Origin: Lacrimispora xylanisolvens | GTDB lineage: Bacteria; Bacillota; Clostridia; Lachnospirales; Lachnospiraceae | Direction: 5' to 3' | Length of the DNA stretch: 53,573 nt | Assembly (NCBI RefSeq): GCF_002934545.1 | Contig: NZ_PTJA01000022.1 | Span: 1 to 53,573 of the forward strand | Shown here: positions 1 to 7,384 of the stretch, one piece after another | Layout of the letters: every line of letters starts with the position of its first letter | Numbering within the stretch: position 1 is the stretch's first letter | Program-made: the position numbers and the translations under genes | The notes under the pieces: model-generated | Databases searched by the model: none | Told to the model about the DNA's origin: nothing | What the model saw: the letters and a program-made list of their open reading frames with translations, nothing else

Positions 1-248
1 ATTGCCAGAGGTGTGCCAGTTGTTCTGTCAACAGAAGAATCTCCGCCTGAAATTGATTTTAACACAGAAAAACATGCCATGGCAAGCACTGTGCAACCGG
101 ATAGAAAACTTATGGCTTCCACGCTTAGCAAACCAAACGCATCTAAAAGAGGCTTTATGATCACCCCGCCTCCAATACCGCAAACCGCCCCTGCCGTGGA
201 AGCACTTAAACCAATCAGTCCAAACAATATATATTCATGCAGCTTCAT
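1..248 (-). CDS. TauE/SafE family membrane transporter, N-terminal part
   Basis: Read on the complement, an ATG at 248 opens a frame that runs off the left edge of the window (82 codons visible). The product starts MKLHEYILFGLIGLSAST and carries the glycine-rich GIGGGVIIKPLL motif in its first helices, which is the signature of TauE/SafE (PF01925) permeases. Known family members export sulfite, sulfoacetate or other small sulfonates/organic anions, or take up similar compounds; the substrate here is unknown. A GGAG-like ribosome site lies about 10 nt upstream. It follows larC by 71 nt on the same strand, so co-transcription is likely. It could export a waste anion of the neighbouring sugar/sulfatase pathway. 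The plus-strand frame over this region is a shadow. Confidence 0.8.
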   Translation of the reverse strand, partial: MKLHEYILFGLIGLSASTAGAVCGIGGGVIIKPLLDAFGLLSVEAISFLSGCTVLAMACFSVLKSISGGDSSVDRTTGTPLA

Positions 249-319
249 AATTTTTCACCGACTCCACTCTTATTTTATGATGAATTTTTTCTAAACCAGG
301 TAACCTGCCAGGACCGCTG

Positions 320-1126
320 TTAATCTTCCTTTATCAGAACCGCTCTTAAAATACCTGGACATTTGTAAGCTCTCTTTCCAGCACCCAAACCGGTTCTGCA
401 CGTGGTAAAATGACCGGGAAGCTGCTCATCCGTACGGATCGCTGCGGCAATTGCGGCTCCTGTAGGAGTAACCAATTCCCCTTCCACTTCAGTCATGTGA
501 AGGTTCAGCTTGTGTGCCAGGTCAATATTTTTCACTGCAGGCACTGGAACAGACAGCAGGCCGTGGCGGCAGCGAATGGTTCCAGTTCCATCGCAAATCT
601 TGGGAATAATGGTTCTGCTGATCCCCAGATTGTCAAAGCAGACTGCCGCTGCAACGATGTCTGCAATGGAATCTACCGCTCCCACTTCATGAAAGTGGAC
701 TTTTTCTACCGGAACCTCATGGGCTTTCGCTTCTGCATGTGCAAGAATTGTAAATATCTTTACTGCCAGCGTTCTTGCACCCTGGGTCATATCTGCCTTT
801 TGGATAATTTCCTTTATTTCTTCAATTCCTCTGCACTCATGGTCTTGATGATGGGCTTCGTTATGAGAATTCTCCTTTGCTGAACCGTGAAGATACTCCA
901 TATCATGATCGTGGTTTTCATGTTTTTCATCTAAAATTACATTAAAATCACAAGCATTGTGTCCGGACTTTTCCACTCTGCTTATTGTCACTTCAAATCC
1001 GTGAACCAGAAGACTTTCCAATGCTTTTAACATAACAGCCCTGTCAGCTCCCAGATCCAGCATGGAAGCCACAAACATATCTCCGCTGATCCCATAACTG
1101 CAATCCAAATATAATGTATTGTCCAT
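320..1126 (-). CDS. larC: LarC-type nickel pincer cofactor biosynthesis protein, N-terminal (LarC1) domain only
   Basis: The 268-aa product matches the LarC/DUF111 family: N-terminal LDCSYGISGDMFVASMLDLG, central KVHFHEVGAVDSIADIV and LVTPTGAAIAAA. LarC inserts nickel into the pyridinium-dithio pincer cofactor of lactate-racemase-type enzymes. A His-rich stretch (about residues 69-96) is a plausible nickel reservoir. Full LarC is about 400 aa; here the frame stops after GILRAVLIKED, and the next 71 nt lead into the TauE gene, so the C-terminal LarC2 domain is not encoded adjacent. In Lactiplantibacillus plantarum larC is split and joined by frameshifting; no downstream larC2 frame is visible here. 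It is divergent from lacI and shares the 1197-1206 operator region. Its likely client is the LarA homologue at 3507-4979. Confidence 0.88.
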   Translation of the reverse strand: MDNTLYLDCSYGISGDMFVASMLDLGADRAVMLKALESLLVHGFEVTISRVEKSGHNACDFNVILDEKHENHDHDMEYLHGSAKENSHNEAHHQDHECRGIEEIKEIIQKADMTQGARTLAVKIFTILAHAEAKAHEVPVEKVHFHEVGAVDSIADIVAAAVCFDNLGISRTIIPKICDGTGTIRCRHGLLSVPVPAVKNIDLAHKLNLHMTEVEGELVTPTGAAIAAAIRTDEQLPGHFTTCRTGLGAGKRAYKCPGILRAVLIKED

Positions 1127-1196
1127 ATCTTCTGCCTCCTGTTGTTTGTGAGATTCATTCTAACATTTTTACACAAATATATGTAACAATTTTACT

Positions 1197-1206
1197 CAAA
1201 CGTTTG
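1197..1206. promoter_or_regulatory. Palindromic LacI/CcpA-type operator
   Basis: A perfect 10-bp palindrome CAAACGTTTG lies between divergent larC and lacI. It has the CG-centred form of LacI-family operators. On the complement, the longer window ATGCAAACGTTTGAG is also one base short of a catabolite-responsive element. A sister box starts at 7079 upstream of the aldolase operon. The binding protein is inferred to be the adjacent LacI regulator, with CcpA as the alternative. Confidence 0.65.
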
Positions 1207-1233
1207 CATAGACAGTAATCGAAATGTTATACT
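1204..1233 (+). promoter_or_regulatory. Candidate promoter of lacI
   Basis: TTGCAT (1204-1209), 18 nt, TATACT (1228-1233). The -35 box overlaps the CAAACGTTTG operator, which would give autorepression. A second possible -10 (TATAAT, 1242-1247) with weak -35 TCGAAA (1219-1224) lies just downstream. Which one is used cannot be told from sequence. Confidence 0.5.
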
Positions 1234-1268
1234 AAATCCTGTATAATTGCATTACAGGAGGAATTTCC

Positions 1269-2321
1269 ATGACATTGAAAGAAATAGCAAATTTAGCGGG
1301 TGTGTCGGTCTCCACTGTTTCCCGTGTAATAAATAATAACAATTCCAAAGCCGCCAGCAAAGAAGTACAGGATACCATATGGCGCATTGTCCGGGAAACC
1401 AATTACACTCCCAATACGGCAGCAAGAAGTTTAAAGCTGAACAGAGATCCCGATGGCCTTTCGGCCCCTGTGAAAACAATCGGCTGTATCTTTGCACGAT
1501 CCAACAGCACCACTGATGATCCCTTCTTTTCAAAGATAGCAAGATCCATTGAACAGGAAGTTTACAGACAGGGGTATATTATGAAATATTCCTTCTCCGC
1601 TTATGATATAAACGATGCCGCCACTTATCAGGTCATAACAAACAACCGGGTAAACGGCATAGCAGTTCTGGGCCGGTTCGATAAGGGTTTGCTGGAATTT
1701 ATCAAAAAGCAGTACAAACACGTTGTTTATGTAGGACTAAATAAAATCGATACAGAGTTTGATCAGATCGTAAGCGACGGATACCAGGCATCTATGGCTG
1801 CAATTCAATACCTTCATAAGCTGGGTCACAGTTCCATTGCTTATGTGGGAGAAAAGCAGAAAGAATTAAGATACCAGGGGTATCTGGATGCTATGAAAGA
1901 CTTAAAGCTGCCTGTTTTACGGGAACATATCATAGCAGCCCCCATGTCCCCGGAGGGGGGATATAACGGTGTAAAAGCATTTCTCCAGAAACAAGAGGAA
2001 AAAACTGTCACCGCGTTGTTTTGCGCCAATGATTCCACTGCAATCGGTGCCATGAAAGCCATCAAAGACTGCGGCTTTTCCGTACCCCAGGATTTCTCAA
2101 TTATCAGCATTGATGATATTGATACTGCCCAGTACATGTCTCCCATGCTGACCACTATCCGTATTCCAATGGAGGAATTGGGAAAGATGGCTGCAAAGAT
2201 CCTGATTGACCGGATTGAGAATGGAAAAGGAATTCATGCAACCGTAGAACTCCCGTTTCAGATTATCACAAGAGAAAGCTGCTGCAAATTAAGCAGGATC
2301 AGAAGAGGAATCGGAACGTAA
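1269..2321 (+). CDS. LacI family transcriptional regulator
   Basis: The 350-aa protein has the LacI layout. The N-terminal helix-turn-helix is MTLKEIANLAGVSVSTVSRV, then a hinge near residue 55, then a periplasmic-binding-like sugar sensor domain ending in the usual TTIRIPMEELGKMAA and LPFQIITRESC segments. The ATG has a GGAGG site 8 nt upstream. It is divergent from larC and convergent with the PfkB end of the aldolase operon. CAAACGTTT boxes at its own promoter and upstream of the aldolase gene suggest it controls both arms of this locus. The effector is unknown; a sugar or sugar phosphate is likely. Confidence 0.92.
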   Translation: MTLKEIANLAGVSVSTVSRVINNNNSKAASKEVQDTIWRIVRETNYTPNTAARSLKLNRDPDGLSAPVKTIGCIFARSNSTTDDPFFSKIARSIEQEVYRQGYIMKYSFSAYDINDAATYQVITNNRVNGIAVLGRFDKGLLEFIKKQYKHVVYVGLNKIDTEFDQIVSDGYQASMAAIQYLHKLGHSSIAYVGEKQKELRYQGYLDAMKDLKLPVLREHIIAAPMSPEGGYNGVKAFLQKQEEKTVTALFCANDSTAIGAMKAIKDCGFSVPQDFSIISIDDIDTAQYMSPMLTTIRIPMEELGKMAAKILIDRIENGKGIHATVELPFQIITRESCCKLSRIRRGIGT

Positions 2322-2343
2322 TTGCATTCCGATTCCTTTTTTT
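2306..2343 (+). terminator. Intrinsic terminator of lacI
   Basis: An AGGAATCGGAA / TTCCGATTCCT hairpin is followed by a run of T. The lacI stop codon lies in the loop. Confidence 0.85.
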
Positions 2344-2353
2344 ATTTCAGGCT

Positions 2354-3472
2354 TCAGCTTAAAACGTTTTTAATCCGCTTTATCTCTGAGATCAGTTCCT
2401 GCCTGTCGGGTGTATGGCTGTTGCTGATATAAAACCTGGTTGCTGCATTGGCAATGGCAAGACGTTCCACTGCCTTTAAATCACCAAGACAGGCAGCGAT
2501 GTAACCGCCGTTAAACGTATCTCCGGCTCCTGTGGTTATAACTGGCGCATCGCAGTAATCCTGTTCCAGTAATTCCACTCCCTCTGATTCGGATGACATC
2601 ACTGCATATTGAGGGGTATGTACAATCAGCTCATCAAGCCCAATTATATTCCTGATGAACTGGGTATCCCTGGCAACCTCTTCACTGCTCTCAGAGAATT
2701 TCCGGTCATAATAGGAAAATAATATAACAGCTTCGTGCTCATTTAAACTGAGACTCACCGGAATTTTATGGTTAATTCTCTCTAAGACCTGGAAGGTTCC
2801 ATGAATCGCCTCTTTACTCCGCTTCTTGATATTTGCAAAATCAAAGAACAATCTTCTGGGCTGGTTTGTATGAAAATAGTTCTCAGTAAGTTCCATCATA
2901 AACGTATCAAAATCAGGCATGTTGGACCAGTAACCCAGGGATACAATATCCGCATTTAATAATATCTTTTGTAATTGCTCATGCCCAATTATGCTTAAGA
3001 AGTCCTTCCATGTAAAGTTTAACAGCTCATCTAAATTAGGCATCATTATTTTTCCGTCGGTAAATTCAAGAATCGTACTGACGACCGGATCCCCAACGGA
3101 GATTAGCTTGCATTTTTCCTGAAGATCATGAAAGATCCTATCAATTTCTTCTTTTCCATACATTCCAATCAGGGTTGTGGGCAGATTCATATTTCCAAGA
3201 GCTTTTCCGGTATTGGCAGTAAATCCGCCATAGCTTCTTCTCTTTTTAATCAGCTCATTTGCCATGCCGCCTTCCCTGCGGTTTACAATGAGATTTCCAA
3301 ACTCCTGCATCTTATCAATGAGAATGTAGTTGTTATCCTGAGTTCTTGTCTCAACAACCTGCCATACCTGATCAATAAAACCATCAATTCCAAGTACAAT
3401 TTCCCCGCTTAGATTCCTTATATACGCTTCTAAAATTCCTTCTTCCATCGTAACCCATTTACTATGCTGCAT
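2354..3472 (-). CDS. PfkB family carbohydrate kinase
   Basis: The 372-aa protein has the ribokinase/PfkB C-terminal signature TTGAGDTFNGGY, with the catalytic Asp at residue 318. A glycine-rich N-terminal region (IVLGIDGFIDQVW, then GGFTANTGKALGNM) serves the sugar side. It is longer than fructokinases (about 310 aa) and has an unusual N-terminal 25 residues. It is the last gene of the aldolase-TIM-LarA-PfkB operon, 34 nt after larA. The role is inferred to be ATP-dependent phosphorylation of a pathway sugar or sugar acid before aldol cleavage; the substrate cannot be assigned. The ATG is preceded by GGTGG about 5 nt upstream. Confidence 0.85.
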   Translation of the reverse strand: MQHSKWVTMEEGILEAYIRNLSGEIVLGIDGFIDQVWQVVETRTQDNNYILIDKMQEFGNLIVNRREGGMANELIKKRRSYGGFTANTGKALGNMNLPTTLIGMYGKEEIDRIFHDLQEKCKLISVGDPVVSTILEFTDGKIMMPNLDELLNFTWKDFLSIIGHEQLQKILLNADIVSLGYWSNMPDFDTFMMELTENYFHTNQPRRLFFDFANIKKRSKEAIHGTFQVLERINHKIPVSLSLNEHEAVILFSYYDRKFSESSEEVARDTQFIRNIIGLDELIVHTPQYAVMSSESEGVELLEQDYCDAPVITTGAGDTFNGGYIAACLGDLKAVERLAIANAATRFYISNSHTPDRQELISEIKRIKNVLS

Positions 3473-3506
3473 TAATCCACCAGTCCTTATTCCATGTTTT
3501 AAACTA

Positions 3507-4979
3507 TTAATGATGATGATACATGTTGTCTCCGCTGTATACCTCGTCCTTCATCATAAGATGAACAGCTGCTGTTTTAAAAGCCTTTGGAAGTGCCAGG
3601 ATATTCGGATTTGATCCCACATATTTGAGTTTTGCATCAGCCAGTGCTTCTTCAATGGTTGCTCTTGTTTTTAATCCCATTCCTCTTGCATAACCTGGCT
3701 GTTCTGCTCCTACAATGTAAATGGCGGAAGTGTTTTTCTCGGCCAGATGTCCGCAGGAAATCATGGAAAAGCCGTGGAACGGGTGAAATGCATTGGTATA
3801 ACGGTATTTTCTGATATATTCTTCGTTTGTGGCGAAATACTCTCCAAGGCGGTTCATATCAGGAAGTGTATTCATGTGATCCGTCTGGAACATCTCATAC
3901 ATCTGTCTGGTATATGGCCATAACTCGTCATGGAAATAGCCGTTGCAGGTAGACGCACAGATAATCACACAGTTGTCGCTCATCACTCTCTTATGACGGA
4001 TGACCTGCGCGGAAAGAGCCTGCATCAGCATAATCGGATTGGTTCCCATGCCGTCCCCGTAATGGAAGAATTGAGGCATGCCGAATATCATAACGTCATA
4101 TTTCTTCTCAGCAAATGGCACGTAGGTTCTCTTATCTGCTGTTTTCCAGGAAACAGGCTGCATTTCTTTTGCGTAACCACTGTTAATTTCAATCTGCCTG
4201 GAATTGGTATCAAGCACGGCATCACAACAGAAAAACTTCTTGCCCATGCGGGTTTCCATATACTCGCCGATTTCATCAAACTTTGATCTCATTAATGATT
4301 TACCGCTGACCGGAACAAAATCAGCCCGGTGCATAACTTCAGGAACATGATGAGAACCAATGGACTTCCAGTGGGTAATTCCGGTAGAACAATGCTTATA
4401 GCCGCCGGAATAGCCGCCGTAGGGGTTGCCCTGTGTATGTCCGATCAGGATGGCCACATCGCTGTCATATACATATTTATTCATGATAACCGGATCGCCC
4501 CGGTCTGTGACTCCTAAATCAACCAGGTGATCGTAATCTTCACTGTCGTGATTAATAATCTGATGGGTGAACCAGAATTCATGGAATAAATCCTTACCAA
4601 GGATATTAAAAATCTCCTCCTTGGTGTTCTTCCTGTGAAGACCATTGGAACAGATTAAAAGAATGTCTTTCTTTTCCACTCCTGCACTGTATAATTCCTG
4701 AAGAATTAATTTTATGGAAATCTTACGATGAGCCGTTTCCTGTTCCCCGCCCTTTACCCTGTCAGGGAAAATTATGGTTACTTTTGATCCCTTTTTCGCA
4801 AGTCTGGTTAATGGTTCCATTCCGATTGGATTACGAATGGATTCAAGGGTTTTAGCTTCCAGCTGGTCCTCCGGTATATAAGGCGGATCCGCTATAGTTT
4901 CTCCAGGTATAAATACATCGGTGTCATCCGGCAGTTCCGCATTGACAAAACCATGTCCATATTCAAACTGTAATTTCAT
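3507..4979 (-). CDS. LarA-family nickel-pincer-dependent 2-hydroxyacid racemase/epimerase homologue
   Basis: The 490-aa product fits LarA (PF09861 plus C-terminal domain). LarA uses a nickel pincer cofactor bound to a lysine to racemise 2-hydroxyacids by hydride transfer. Visible motifs are FPDRVKGG (71-78), SNGLHRKNTKEE with His115 (LarA His108 equivalent), and YGGYSGGYKH with Lys195 at the pincer-lysine position. His211 lies 16 residues on, matching the nickel-ligand His200. The position ten residues before the lysine, normally the second catalytic histidine (His174), is Asn185; His181 is nearby. Substrate specificity therefore probably differs from lactate. It sits between a TIM paralogue and a PfkB kinase, and larC is close by. 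The C-terminus ends HHH, possibly metal-binding. The family is sure; the reaction is not. Confidence 0.87.
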   Translation of the reverse strand: MKLQFEYGHGFVNAELPDDTDVFIPGETIADPPYIPEDQLEAKTLESIRNPIGMEPLTRLAKKGSKVTIIFPDRVKGGEQETAHRKISIKLILQELYSAGVEKKDILLICSNGLHRKNTKEEIFNILGKDLFHEFWFTHQIINHDSEDYDHLVDLGVTDRGDPVIMNKYVYDSDVAILIGHTQGNPYGGYSGGYKHCSTGITHWKSIGSHHVPEVMHRADFVPVSGKSLMRSKFDEIGEYMETRMGKKFFCCDAVLDTNSRQIEINSGYAKEMQPVSWKTADKRTYVPFAEKKYDVMIFGMPQFFHYGDGMGTNPIMLMQALSAQVIRHKRVMSDNCVIICASTCNGYFHDELWPYTRQMYEMFQTDHMNTLPDMNRLGEYFATNEEYIRKYRYTNAFHPFHGFSMISCGHLAEKNTSAIYIVGAEQPGYARGMGLKTRATIEEALADAKLKYVGSNPNILALPKAFKTAAVHLMMKDEVYSGDNMYHHH

Positions 4980-4998
4980 TTCAGGTACCCCTCTTTCT

Positions 4999-5832
4999 CT
5001 ATCCTAAATATGTACGTATAATTTCCAGATACTCCTCCGGGTAAAAACCAATGTCTCCCGAAAATCTCGTAAGTGCGATGAGTCCGCCGTCGATTTCAGG
5101 TATGGAGGCGAGCATGCCGGCGTTATCCGTTTTAAGTCCCCCGCCATAGGTTACTGCAATCCCGCTTTTTACTTCTTTGATAAAACAGGCTATTTTTCTG
5201 ATGTATTCTCTGTCAGGCGGTGTTTTTCCAGGTCCGATTGCCCATACTGGCTCATAAGCCACTGCCACTTTACTGATATCCACCCCATCTAACCCGATGG
5301 TCAGCTGACTTTCTAAAACTTCCTTCCAGTTCTCCTGCTGGTCAGCCGTTTCACCGATGCAGTAAAGCACGTCAAGTCCTGCCTCAATCGCCGCCTTAAT
5401 CTCTTTGTTTAAAATCCGGTTAACGGCATCAAGGTCAGTCACACCGGCTTCGGATAAAATACCAGCCTTGTCCTTTCTTTCCTCAAAATGACCGATGATT
5501 GTGCTGTCACAGCCAATTGCTTTCATGGAATTGCCGGTTCTCTGGGAGGTAAAGGCACCAAAGTTTGCTCCTTTCGCGGTATCCTCACGAAATACACTCT
5601 GACAGCCGATCTTAAGGTTAGAATCTTCCTTCCGTTCCTGAACTGCATTGATAATATGCGCTTCCGGCATATACATTACAAACTCCACGTCATCGGCGTT
5701 ATACTCTTTCAGTTCTTCCTGGACTTTACCAACAATATATGCGCCCCATTCCTGCGGGCTGGCGATGCTGTTTACTCCGCTGTATTCCCTTGGAATATCA
5801 AATCGTTTTAAATTTAAAAATATGTGCTTCAT
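4999..5832 (-). CDS. Divergent triosephosphate isomerase family protein
   Basis: The 277-aa protein is recognisably a TIM barrel of the TpiA family. Asn7/Lys9 stand at the usual N-x-K, His115 is in IGHFEER (usual GHSERR), and the catalytic Glu194 is in AYEPVWAIGPGKT. Deviations lie in the phosphate loops: YGGGLKTDNA replaces YGGSVKPENA, and GGLIALTRFSGD replaces the GGAS-type loop; it is also about 25 aa longer than TpiA. Catalysis should be intact but the substrate may be larger than a triose phosphate; paralogues such as EryH act on tetrulose phosphates. It lies 15 nt after the aldolase and 19 nt before larA in the same operon. Either DHAP/GAP conversion dedicated to the pathway or a novel aldose-ketose phosphate isomerisation is possible. 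Confidence 0.85.
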   Translation of the reverse strand: MKHIFLNLKRFDIPREYSGVNSIASPQEWGAYIVGKVQEELKEYNADDVEFVMYMPEAHIINAVQERKEDSNLKIGCQSVFREDTAKGANFGAFTSQRTGNSMKAIGCDSTIIGHFEERKDKAGILSEAGVTDLDAVNRILNKEIKAAIEAGLDVLYCIGETADQQENWKEVLESQLTIGLDGVDISKVAVAYEPVWAIGPGKTPPDREYIRKIACFIKEVKSGIAVTYGGGLKTDNAGMLASIPEIDGGLIALTRFSGDIGFYPEEYLEIIRTYLG

Positions 5833-5847
5833 GGCATTCCTTTCCGG

Positions 5848-6996
5848 TTACTTTCTATATTTGCGGATCATATCATCGGTGGTAAGCTGCTCCACCAAAG
5901 ACGCTTTGCCTACAGAGCCGAATTCAACAATTAAGGTTCCCACAACTTCCTTTACGCCCTGTTCAATACACTCTCCCAGTGTTCTGATGTCATCATCCGT
6001 CTCAATCCCCTTCATCACCGTATCCATAACAGGGGTCAGGAAAACCCTGGGGTCAAATGCAGATTTCTTTTCTTCCAGCAGTTCATATATCTTCCCAACG
6101 GAAGGGCTGTTTTTCTTATCCGGGTGCTGATAGAAATATTCCCGTAAATTCCTTGTTACTGCCAGACGCAAATCAGTATCCACATTAATTTTTCCTATTC
6201 CGCATGCAATTGCCTGTTTGATTTCGTTTACTGATATCCCATCTGCATTGGTAATCTCACCGCCAAGAGCATTGATCCCGTCAACAATATATTTGGGCAC
6301 AGTTGAGGAGCCGTGGGATACTAATACTCCAAATATTTTCTCATGTCTTAAACATTCTTTGATTGCAATAACGATTTCTTTGCGAAGCTTTACGTTCTTG
6401 CCTTTTACCGCTCCATGCATGGTTCCGTAGGAAATTGCAAGACAGTCAACCTCTGTTTTTTTGAAAAACTCAATTGCTTTCATGGGATTGGTGTAGGTGG
6501 AAGCATCAGAAAATACATGATCTTCCACTCCGGCCAGAACTCCCAGTTCCCCCTCTACCGATACGCCCCGCTCATGTGCGTATTTTACAACCTCACGGGT
6601 CAGTTCCACGTTCTCATCAAAAGGAAGAGAAGAACCATCAATCATTACCGAAGTATAGCCGCCGTCAATGGCTGCTTTTACCGAATCAAAGTCTTTCCCA
6701 TGGTCTAAATGAAGGACAATGGGAACGGGAGAATAGGCGCCGTATTTATGGACAGCAGCTCCGATGTTCTTTGCTCCAATGCGCTTGTCCTCAATGGTTG
6801 AGTTTAAAAAATCTGTTCTTCCGCCCATGAAACCGTTGGCCAAATCTGCTCCCTGTAATATGACCGGACTTCTTAACATTTCATGAACCTCAATTGCTGC
6901 TTTAATCTGGGATACTGCATTTACATTGAAGGCGCCTTGTGCAAACTGATATTTGTCGGTTGCCTCCAAGAGAGGTCTTAATGGTATAATTGGCAT
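5848..6996 (-). CDS. Class II (zinc) ketose-bisphosphate aldolase
   Basis: The 382-aa protein has class II aldolase landmarks. LHLDHGKD (residues 95-102) carries the catalytic Asp98 and Zn ligand His99. Further sites are VEGELG (147-152), GTMHGAVKG with Zn ligand His194, and SHGSS with Zn ligand His228, followed by INVDTDLRLA. It is the first gene of a four-gene operon, with a CAAACGTTT box and a -10 box upstream. The family cleaves ketose 1-phosphates or 1,6-bisphosphates to DHAP and an aldehyde. The length is closest to the longer fructose-bisphosphate aldolase subgroup, so FBP or an FBP-like modified ketose bisphosphate is the likely substrate. A paralogue dedicated to an unusual sugar is inferred from the operon. 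Confidence 0.88.
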   Translation of the reverse strand: MPIIPLRPLLEATDKYQFAQGAFNVNAVSQIKAAIEVHEMLRSPVILQGADLANGFMGGRTDFLNSTIEDKRIGAKNIGAAVHKYGAYSPVPIVLHLDHGKDFDSVKAAIDGGYTSVMIDGSSLPFDENVELTREVVKYAHERGVSVEGELGVLAGVEDHVFSDASTYTNPMKAIEFFKKTEVDCLAISYGTMHGAVKGKNVKLRKEIVIAIKECLRHEKIFGVLVSHGSSTVPKYIVDGINALGGEITNADGISVNEIKQAIACGIGKINVDTDLRLAVTRNLREYFYQHPDKKNSPSVGKIYELLEEKKSAFDPRVFLTPVMDTVMKGIETDDDIRTLGECIEQGVKEVVGTLIVEFGSVGKASLVEQLTTDDMIRKYRK

Positions 6997-7037
6997 AGTT
7001 TTTTCCCCTTTCGACTGTACACTCTGATCTTTATCAA

Positions 7038-7090
7038 ATTATAGTTGAATAAAAACTTCATTTCTACAACTCATTAGTCAAACGTTTTCG
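7038..7090 (-). promoter_or_regulatory. Promoter and LacI-type operator of the aldolase operon
   Basis: On the complement, a -10 TATAAT (7043-7038) precedes the aldolase ATG by about 42 nt; no good -35 is seen. Upstream at 7079-7090, CAAACGTTTTCG repeats the core of the operator at 1197. Its position, upstream of the -35 region, would suit activation or catabolite control as well as repression by roadblock or looping to the 1197 site. Confidence 0.55.
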
Positions 7091-7120
7091 TAAACCTTTT
7101 CCGAAGCTGTAATGATTGAT

Positions 7121-7357
7121 CTATTCTGCTGGAACCAGATATTCTTTAATCTTCTGATAATCTTCTCCGTTATAGCAGACGATCTCATAGGATTCTATTT
7201 CAGGATTGCTGAATACTCTGGTAAGACCAATAAACTGGGTCAGCTTTGATGCCAGGTTCAGTACATCCTTATCATCTGTAATCAGTTCCACTCTTCCCTG
7301 GCAGGTTGCCAGCGCCTTAAAAAAAGCATCGATATCTTTAATCTGTTTTACTCTCAT
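7121..7357 (-). CDS. Small conserved-looking protein of unknown function, possibly HPr-like
   Basis: A 78-aa protein follows the sulfatase by 27 nt and has an AGGAGG-type site upstream (TCCTCCC on the plus strand after 7357). I do not recognise it securely. It has no signal peptide, membrane segment or cysteine cluster beyond two isolated Cys. The order beta-alpha-beta and the segment KDVLNLASKLTQFIGL loosely resemble the degenerate HPr-like proteins of clostridia, but the HPr active His is absent. It is likely the last gene of the sulfatase transcript, just ahead of the aldolase promoter. Confidence 0.7.
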   Translation of the reverse strand: MRVKQIKDIDAFFKALATCQGRVELITDDKDVLNLASKLTQFIGLTRVFSNPEIESYEIVCYNGEDYQKIKEYLVPAE

Positions 7358-7384
7358 TGTTATTTCCTCCCTGTATCTTGTTAT

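Noticed and set aside
410-883. Plus-strand frame of 157 codons opposite larC
   Set aside because: The minus strand encodes a clear LarC domain; the plus frame has no ribosome site and a composition expected of antisense.
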